Shown in pieces: positions 8,488 to 15,542 of a stretch of 17,683 nt of DNA. Position 1 is the first letter of the stretch. Each line of letters opens with the position of its first letter. This stretch comes from Volvariella volvacea V23 (Eukaryota > Basidiomycota > Agaricomycetes > Agaricales > Pluteaceae). Under the pieces are notes generated by a model that did no database searches, was not told the DNA's origin, and saw only the letters and a list, made by a program, of their open reading frames with translations. A program made the position numbers and the translations under genes. The stretch is from assembly GCA_000349905.1 (NCBI GenBank), contig KB722748.1, forward strand, positions 286,875 through 304,557, written 5' to 3'.

Positions 8488-10953
8488 CTACAGTTCCCCA
8501 TAGACAATTTTACCATCGATCACGGTAGTTAGAACTTTCGCTTTCAGTATTTCACCTGGGTCACTCTTCTCGTCCATGATGTTCCTGTCTAGAATGACGA
8601 AGTCGGCTGCCTTTCCTGCGCTCAAGGACCCATGTGTCTTCTCTGAGAAGGAGGCATAGGCTGCATCAAGCGTCATGCCTTTCAGTGCTTGGAAGCGGCT
8701 AAGACGTTCATCTGGGTACCTATTATATCAAATCTGATGGATCAAAATGAGAACGATCGATGTAAAATTGCACTGACCAGCCACCTGGCCCTTGCGGGGA
8801 GTCACCCTTAGCACTCAATCTTGTTACAGCAGCATAAAATCCGAGGAGTGGATTCACACCCTCGACAGGAAAGTCAGAACCCAAAGGAAGTACTCCAACA
8901 GGTGAATTTCTAAATTATGAAGGCAGTCAGTTGCCACATATTGGGGGGGTGTATCATGTCTTACCGCAACAATGTCTGATACGCATAGGCACCTCGAATG
9001 CGAGTGGGGCCCTGGCGTGCGTGAGAGCAACAACAGAATAACCTAGTAAAGTCCTTACAAGTCTAGTCTCGGCATACCACATATCAGATGTACTAGGGGG
9101 CATTATCAGTTTGTAATTTTGTCTGAGCATTAAGTTGGCATACGCATGTGTAGGTTGGACGCTAGCAATCACTGGAAATAAATAGAGGTAAACTTGATCT
9201 GGTTGGGATAGAACTGCTACCTACCTCCCAATCGGCCAATCCTTTTTAAATCAGCTTGAGTCATGATTTGGGCATGCTCAATCCTAGGTCTCCACTGGGT
9301 AATGCTCGTACCGTGCTCTTCAGCTTCTTCGTGGATTCTCTCGAAAATATTAAGGACAATGTGGTTGGCTCGATCACCAATACAGTGAATGTTCTAGTGA
9401 ATGGCTTTAGGGCGCAATGGGCGAGACGCCACGTGAAGTAGGCATACCACTTGCCAATTGTTACTGTAAAACTGACGAACACGCTCCTGTAGTTTCTGCT
9501 CATCGATCAAGAGTAGACCTGTTGTATCACTTCGGTCTGTGTAGGGCTGGAGCAATGCCGCACCCCATGAACCAAGGGCACCTATATTTTAAGCGTATGC
9601 TCAGAATGGCACAAAATCGTGTAGAATGCAAGCCAACCATCGGAGAAAAGCTTGACACTACGAAGGTTAAGGCGGCCGTGTTTCCCATAGTTAATCAGCC
9701 TAGGGAGTTTATCACCCCAGTATCCATCATCCTTTGGGACGTTGCCCATCAGATAAAGTCGTAGCTAAGGGGTATGAGAAAGGGCCTCCATATGGCACAC
9801 CAAGAAGGCAACGTACTGGAAGATTCCCCTCCTCTGCTTTCCTAGGTTTGCAACAAATCAGAGGCACCTGGATGATAGGGGATGAAATAGACGAACCTCT
9901 TAAAGAATTGAATATAAGAGGGTAACGCAGCAGCGTCGTGTATACTGGTGAGACCATACTTGAGGGCTTCTTTCATGGTGGTCTCAAAGAAAAGTTCCAA
10001 TTCTGGGTCGGTCGTTTCTGGAAACGGGATAAGAGACATGGCATTGTCGACAAAAACGCCAGTCGGGTTTCCATCTCCGTCGCGGATAATAAGACCGCCC
10101 TCTACATCCCGCAGCTCACCGGCCAAGTCAAGAACAGCTTGTGATACCCAAACGGCGTGGCCGTCGACGCGGCGAAGAGCGATCGGACGTCCAGCAAGCA
10201 CCGGATCTGCGTCCAACTCTGCCTGATAATGGGTGGTCAGACAAGCCAAGTGGTACGATGGTGAAGAAGACGAACTGCTGTAGGAAACTGCTTATTGGGC
10301 CATTTGGTCTGATCCCAGCCCATGCCTTGGATCCATCTCGTCCTGTTGCGGTGGATGTCCGGATGTGACAAGACATAGTTTCTGACCCTTGAAATAACAT
10401 CTGCGCACGAGATATGAGGATATACAAACTTGCAGGCCGAGAACGCGTACCTCTAGGTGATTTTGCATCAGAAAGTGGGAGCTGCTTCATGAACCCATTC
10501 TCTAGAATATGTGCGTGCGCATCTGTGTTCGGTGGGGTTGGAGCAACATATTAGCACAGCAAGGGTTGCACGGAATGGGTTGGAGAGGTACCAGCAAAGC
10601 CGGGCAGGAGAATAGAATCGGGATGGAGGTCGTATACTCTTTGAGGCCAGAAAATTGTGGGAGCCACGAGGGATTCTTAAAGCCATGAGTTTGGGGTACC
10701 ACAGAACGCGAGGAACTGTACCATAGGACCCGATATCGAGGATCTTGTTGCCACGAATCGATATGCACTGAACGCGAGGATTGTCAGCATCAACGGTGTA
10801 AATGTTGTTAGACTGGGAACAAATGATGATTTCGTTTTTGCCGTATGTTAAGAAGGACAAGGTAGTTATCAACAACGATATTCCAAGAACGTATGTCCAC
10901 AGAGACCTTGGGCGGGTCTGATCCGGGGGAAGAGGCTGCCCAGCCTTGCTCAT
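8488..10953 (-). CDS. Membrane-anchored metal-dependent amidohydrolase (Amidohydro_3/YtcJ type)
   Basis: Exons (minus strand): 10953-10722, 10675-10592, 10522-10451, 10400-10276, 10222-9897, 9841-9817, 9764-9638, 9581-9448, 9393-9225, 9171-9144, 9092-9059, 9011-8965, 8909-8778, 8719-8488. They total 588 residues plus TAG, with phases closing at all 13 junctions. A hydrophobic segment at about 19-40 after a short basic N-tail suggests a single-pass signal anchor with the catalytic domain outside the cytosol. The TIM-barrel metal ligands of the amidohydrolase superfamily are all present: HAH (108-110), lysine K326 in SVKLFSDGALGSW, H378 in NIHCIGDRAN, H415 in RIEHAQ and D480 in LGSDFPVE. The C-terminus (AGKAADFVILDRN) is the typical beta-sandwich return. 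Relatives hydrolyse N-acyl amides or similar bonds, but the substrate of this fungal branch is unknown to me. An upstream in-frame ATG at 11028 would add 25 residues; MSKAGQ at 10953 is preferred because the anchor then lies near the N-terminus. The gene looks intact. Confidence 0.93.
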
Positions 10954-11240
10954 GGTGAGGGTGAGGGTGAGATGGTGCGGAAAAGCACGCGCATTTGTTT
11001 TGGGACCCACGCTGCATCCAGCAGGCAACGGAAATTGAAGCGCAGGGTGGAAGGGCGCTAGAGGGAAGCGAACAGCATGCTGGTAGCGATATGATATGGT
11101 ATTGACACTGCGATACGCATGCGCGCAGACGCGACGTCATTTGGTGTGGAACGTTCGTGAATTTGGTGCGGGCCGGAAATTCAACTCGGATGTCCGATGC
11201 ACGACTTTGGATTTCAGCTCCCATCTTCATCGACCCCATC
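10954..11240. promoter_or_regulatory. Divergent promoter region, amidohydrolase and choline-phosphate cytidylyltransferase
   Basis: These 287 bp lie between two head-to-head start codons. Directly before the amidohydrolase ATG (10954-10972, minus strand) is a pyrimidine-rich CTCACC repeat, a common type of fungal 5' leader. No clear TATA box is seen for either gene. In-frame upstream ATGs exist on both sides (11028 on minus; 11157 and 11190 on plus), so start choice is not fully settled. Confidence 0.45.
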
Positions 11241-12671
11241 ATGTCCGTTGAACCACGGAAAACTCTTCATTCAAAGCGTTCCTTTGGCAAGTATCCCAGA
11301 AACATCGACTCCCCAGCCTACGATGCGTATGTTCCCTTCTCCCCATTTTCCCTCCCCAGCCCTGAGACACATTTAGCTCAGAAGAGGACAATGATCCCCT
11401 CACAGATGACGGTGCTTCCGCCCTCTCCCTCCCCATTCATCCCTCTCGCGTTCGTGTCAAGTCTGCCCCTCGTTCCAAGCATCAACTCGCCGCCAGCCTC
11501 CTGTCTGATTCCGATGGTGTTGACTCTCCGACCTACGATGGCGACATAGAGTCAAGTACCACTGCTGGTCCTCAATCTACCTCCAAGCTATCCACACATC
11601 ACCCTCATCACTACCCCACTTCCTCAGTTTCCACCCTTAGTGTTCACGACGTCACCACGCCAGGTGCGGACGAGCGCGAAAATCCTCTCGAGTCTGCATC
11701 GGCCTCTCCTCTTCAGGAACCCGCTGTTCCGATCGAGGCGAAAACCGCTTTTAACCCAGCAGCGTTGACCGCCCAGGATATCCAGCAATTCGTTCAGGAC
11801 GCCATTGAAGGAGAAACATTGCGACCTTACAAAATTAATCCACCTCCAACAGGTCGTCCAGTCCGCATATATGCTGACGGTACGTCAAGCTAACAGTTTC
11901 TTCTAAGGTGCATCAGTAATCTATTTATAGGTGTCTATGATCTATTCCACTTCGGGTAAGCACCACTGCAATCGTCATAACCTATTCTTGCCTACCATTG
12001 AAGAGATTTTTAGCCATGCTCTGCAGCTTCGTCAAGCCAAGTTGGCATTCCCTTCCGTCTATCTTCTTGTTGGTGTTTGCTCAGACGAGCTAGTCAAAGC
12101 CCACAAAGCACGAAGTATCATGAGTCATGCTGAGCGGTATGTGCTTTAAATACTTTCAATGCCGCAAATATATTGACTGATGGATACCCATAGCCTTGAG
12201 GCTGCCAGACATTGTCGGTGGGTCGACGAAGTGGTGGCTGAAGCTCCTTGGATAATAGATGAAGATTTTTTACAAAAGTACCAAATCGACTACGTTGCGC
12301 ATGACGAGGACCCTTATGCTGCTGTGGGCCATGACGACGTATATGCGTACGCCAAATCACAAGGTATGGCTTGCTGACCGCTGGTCCAATCGATCCATGA
12401 CACTATTTTAGGCAAATTTATTCCTACACGGCGCACACCTGGTGTCTCTACATCCTCACTCCTGGAGCGTATAGTCTTGGGTTATCGAAATCGGGATTGG
12501 GACGAAAAGCTGGTCAAGATGGGACTAGCAGAGCTGAAAGCTGAGGGTAGTGATTGGGATGATCACAGCCCTAGGCCTGGGAGTAGCCGATTCGCCAGTC
12601 GACCCATCAGTCCCTCACTCAGCCCTATCACGGAGGGCCAGCAATCTATTCCTCCTGGGAATCTTAAGTAA
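11241..12671 (+). CDS. PCT1: Choline-phosphate cytidylyltransferase (CTP:phosphocholine cytidylyltransferase)
   Basis: Exons: 11241-11326, 11377-11879, 11931-11955, 12014-12136, 12194-12363, 12412-12671; 388 residues plus TAA. The enzyme joins CTP and phosphocholine to give CDP-choline, the rate-limiting step of the Kennedy pathway to phosphatidylcholine. Residues ~30-180 are a low-complexity, Ser/Pro/Thr-rich and acidic N-terminal region. The nucleotidyltransferase fold starts at RIYADGVYDLFHFGHALQL, with the HxGH signature at H203-H206. It continues through LLVGVCSDELVKAHK, SHAERYEAARHCRWVDEV and YVAHDEDPY, and ends with the CTP-binding RTPGVSTS (310-317). The 25-nt exon 11931-11955 encodes most of the HxGH loop. 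After the domain comes DWDEKLVKMGLAELKAEG and a Ser/Pro-rich tail. I see no long amphipathic membrane-binding helix like that of animal CCT, so membrane regulation may differ. Choline rather than ethanolamine specificity follows from the overall match. Confidence 0.95.
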
Positions 12672-12980
12672 ATGGGCAAGCCTAGTGCCACATAAACATT
12701 TTAGACGTTGCTTCGTTGTAGATTTGCTTGTGCCAGCCAACTAAGGGATGGATTTTCGTTATTAATGGTATTCGTGGTAAATTGACAGGTATTATAACAA
12801 GGGAGCTAAAAGCAGTAAAAGTGAAGTTGGAGAATAGTGAGGGATGTTGAATCCTTCACGAAATGCTCTAAGCCCAGAGCTGCTTCCGGCATTGCTGTGG
12901 CCCAGTAATGTGCAGGCAAGCCTCTTCTTGTGGATGGCGATGTGTTGGGTGGGCTGACATTTCTCCCATAACAGAGATGG
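12672..12980. other. Intergenic, no gene seen
   Basis: About 310 bp after the cytidylyltransferase stop, probably including its 3' UTR. Nothing coding or repetitive is recognised. Confidence 0.5.
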
Positions 12981-13760
12981 CTATATTTTCAAGGTGTCAT
13001 CCTTGGACAGCACGGTGTGAGTCATCCCACTTATGTCGAGGCCGCTCTTAGCAAGGTCAGCACAGATATATGCGGTAGTGTCGCTTGGGTCCACTGTGAA
13101 GATTGGGCAGATTGCATACCATGGCTTGACACCTTCGGATAAGGAATAATCCAGCTTTGCAATATACTCGGAAGAGAGATCACACGATATGGAGTCCGAT
13201 TTGCACATTGAAAGCAATATGACCCAAGGTGAAATTGGGACTGGAAACTGTTCTGCACATGCCAGCACTAGCCCACAAATCTGACTAACAACGTACAGGT
13301 GGTGCATCTTCAAAGGATTTGCCATATCGTCATCTGTACAGGCGATCACCAGTCCCAAGGAGTGGTTGACCCAGAACTGCTTCCCAACTTCATTATAGAG
13401 AGCGAGCGACAGCGCTTTGAGCAGTGCCGAGGCATTGGGGCCTCACCCACTACCTCGCCCACTACGAATGATGTAGGGTTGTGTCAGATACAGCTCACGT
13501 GAGATGCTGGTTTACTTACATATGAATGTTCAATGAGGCCTTAAGCCAATCACTGGTTTTGCAAGCTTTGAACCCAGGATCATCAGGTGCAGCAACGGGG
13601 CCAGACTGGGGTTGGTACTTTGCTTGATGCCTAAGCATTTGCAGAATAATTTTTCCAGCCGCTTCGTTGTTTCCTGCAAAGATATGGAGAAGTGAATCGC
13701 CATGTGTAATGACACTCCAATTCCAGCAATAAATTTGGTGTACATTGGTGGCGAGTACAC
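12981..13760 (-). pseudogene. Decayed protein-coding remnant of unknown family (possibly HECT-like)
   Basis: Two minus-strand open stretches appear to belong together. The upstream one (13760 down to about 13518) reads GDSLLHIFAGNNEAAGKIIL and ends DWLKASLNIH before a good donor (GTAAGT at about 13516). The downstream one (about 13457-12981) reads ASALLKALSLALYNEVGKQF, then NPLKMHHLYVVSQICGLVLA, PVPISPWVILLSM and a terminal TAG. Joined at the most plausible acceptor, the frame meets one TGA shortly after the junction, so the locus looks broken. The layout of a short Gly-rich start, a helix, then LxHLYVVSQICGLxLA and PISP is loosely like the HECT-like proteins expanded in mushroom-forming fungi, but no catalytic cysteine region is seen. 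The family assignment is a guess; the coding character is moderately supported by codon flow and the splice signal. Confidence 0.35.
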
Positions 13761-13852
13761 ACCTAAGGGGCAAGGTTGCTGGCTTATGTTCGTGTGGGGT
13801 AGTCAGGCAAGTATGGGTGACTAGAGGTTGAAGGTGGGGGCACAGCTCTGTG

Positions 13853-14075
13853 GGTCTGGTTTGTGCATTTTGCATGTCACCTTGTCTGGATGGATGACCA
13901 GAGGAATCAGCCAGATTGGATGTGCATGTGGCCTCAGGGTTTGCAGTGGTTGGAATGTCTAGTCAGGTCTGTGTATTTTGCATGCTACCTTGTCCCAATG
14001 GACTACCAGAGAAATTAGTCAGATTGGGTGTGTGTATGGCCTCAGGGTCCACAGTGCTTGGAATGCTTGATTTGT
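13853..14075. repeat. Two-copy tandem duplication, unit about 113 bp
   Basis: Unit 1 (13853-13965) and unit 2 (13966 to about 14075) are diverged direct copies. Both contain in the same order GGTCTG, TTTTGCATG, CACCTTGTC or TACCTTGTC, ACCAGAG, CAGATTGG, TATGGCCTCAGGG or TGTGGCCTCAGGG, and TTGGAATG. The pair sits between the coding remnant and the copia LTR start. Function unknown; an old minisatellite or a tandem duplication in decaying DNA. Confidence 0.7.
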
Positions 14076-14413
14076 TAGGAGGGACCTATGGATGTTGGAC
14101 GGACCATCAGTATGGACCGGACTTATGGTTATCCGGACCAAGTATACGGACTGGTACTTGGAATGCACACATATTACAGAGAAATACATGGCTAGATACA
14201 CATGGTAGATAGTCATAGGATACAGGTAGATAGATCCTAAGTATCACCAAAGTGACCCACATTAATTCCGATATGGATACCCTTATTTCCAAACTGGTGG
14301 ACGGCACTTGTCACTCCTCTATACTGTCAGCGACCGCGTCGAGCGCTCACGTGACTGGGGATCAGGAATATAAAGAATAGATAGAGAATAATAAATAGAA
14401 AGGGAATAGAATA

Positions 14414-14497
14414 TCATAAAGGTCATAAAGGTCGTGAAGGGGTCGTAGGTGTCATAAAGGTCGTGAGGGGCGTAAGAGTCGTGAAGAGTCGTGAAGG
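14414..14497 (+). repeat. Degenerate short tandem repeats within the solo LTR
   Basis: Units of 8-10 bp built on GTCATAAAG, GTCGTGAAG and GTCGTAGG follow one another about eight times. They lie about 90 bp inside the LTR's 5' end, in the position where U3 enhancer-like repeats are often found. A regulatory role is inferred. Confidence 0.6.
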
Positions 14498-14763
14498 AGA
14501 ATAATATAATCTAATGGGCTCTACCCCACACATGGAGGGACAGGCATCAAGCCACCTGCATGGAACGCAGACGGGCGGTCAACGGATGTGCGCGAAGCAT
14601 CTCACTCCGTCGACCGGATAAGAGGAATTATTTAATGACGAACCACTTACCACCATGAGTACTGGCATCGTAGCCAGTTTCTATCTCGGTCGTCGGAGTG
14701 AAGTATTCCGGGGAACTCGCCTACGTGGCTCGACGAGGGCAGGGGAGACCAGATCTAGACTGG

Positions 14764-14786
14764 GGAGCTACTTGCCAGGTAGCTCC
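14764..14786. repeat. Perfect 8-bp stem hairpin in the solo LTR
   Basis: GGAGCTAC (14764-14771), loop TTGCCAG, GTAGCTCC (14779-14786). It is followed closely by TATATATATTTAT. It could be an RNA structure in the LTR transcript or incidental. Confidence 0.55.
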
Positions 14787-15317
14787 AGTATATATATTTA
14801 TCTACTACATGCGCACAGACCATTGTGCTAATACTCGCATCATGATGGTGCGATATGGCATCATCAGCAGCCGCTTTTCTATCTATATTCTAGGGTTTTA
14901 TCATATGACCTCCCTCAGCAGTTCGCCTGCCGGTTCGTACCTTTTTGGAGGTGGTCGCCCTATGGGGATATATCTAGATGTACTAACTGTGATCTCCTAC
15001 GTATGTAATCGATATCTAATCTATACTAATAGATCTGGGAAGATAAGGAATGTGATTATAGATAAAGGTAATCTAAGCGCTACTTGAGCGCTAGTATCTA
15101 GGCGCTACTAGATGAGCACTTGAGGAATATGAAATATAAATAATGTAAAGGCACTCTTAGGGCGCTAGAGGACGTCAATTCCTGACATATACAAATAGTT
15201 TCAGCATGTACCTATCAGCCCCCCCAATCCTCTGATATAGACGAAGTATCATTACTCTCTACTCCTAGGTGAGGTGACCTCCATAGCCTCTAGTGCCTGT
15301 AAGGCTGCTGTTCAACA

Positions 15318-15333
15318 GGTTATAGGCCCTGGT
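15318..15333 (+). other. Possible primer-binding site of the copia element
   Basis: GGTTATAGGCCCTGG lies directly after the proposed LTR end TTCAACA. It loosely resembles the GGTATCAGAGC-type initiator-tRNA primer sites of many copia elements. The match is imperfect and the element is decayed, so this is tentative. Confidence 0.35.
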
Positions 15334-15542
15334 GGCCTTGGTTGCACCAATACTGCTGCAACAAATGCATATGTCTGGCTGCACCAACACCTATGATCAT
15401 CACCTACTCTGAGACTATGCTAGGCTGCTGTAAGCACCATGGCAGATGTCCTTAGAGGTAGACATGTTGAACGACAGCGCCTACCATGGCTGCTTTTGTA
15501 CTTTGCGTACATTGTTACTGACTATGTCTATTCCTAGGAACA
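15334..15542. other. Copia 5' untranslated leader
   Basis: About 210 bp between the primer-site candidate and the gag ATG. No open frame of interest; consistent with a packaging leader. Confidence 0.45.

Larger units (their letters stand above)
14325..15187. mobile_element. Solo LTR (863 bp) of a second retrotransposon
   Basis: The segment begins TGTCAG and ends CTGACA, a perfect 6-bp inverted terminus of TG...CA type. It is flanked by identical 5-bp duplications, TATAC at 14320-14324 and TATAC at 15188-15192. This is the signature of integrase-mediated insertion, and having both flanks match means the internal region was lost by LTR-LTR recombination. It contains a repeat-rich stretch (14414-14497), TATAAAG-like sequence at about 14371 and a small hairpin (14764-14786). 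An LTR of this length suggests a Ty3/gypsy parent, but no coding part remains to prove it. Open frames inside (for example 14698-15087) are not real genes. Confidence 0.85.
14093..15317 (+). repeat. Putative copia 5' LTR, interrupted by a nested solo LTR
   Basis: Left arm 14093-14324, right arm 15188-15317, with 14325-15187 being the foreign insertion. The left arm has a cluster of GGACC and GGAC motifs (14097-14152), which looks like a U3 region. The right arm runs from TATACAAATAG to TTCAACA. Rejoining the arms would place TATACAAAT as a TATA-like box of the LTR promoter. The boundaries rest on terminal motifs, the following primer-site-like sequence and the distance to gag; the matching 3' LTR is not available. 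Confidence 0.55.

Noticed and set aside
9256..10368. Several plus-strand frames of 60-115 aa
   Set aside because: They are shadows of the amidohydrolase exons, whose minus-strand model closes in frame across all junctions.
11157..11240. In-frame upstream ATG extending the cytidylyltransferase by 28 residues
   Set aside because: Possible, but the extension has no conserved feature and uses up part of a short divergent promoter; MSVEPRKT at 11241 is the more natural start.
14698..15087. 129-aa plus-strand frame
   Set aside because: It lies wholly inside the solo LTR and has no similarity to a known protein; LTRs are normally non-coding.
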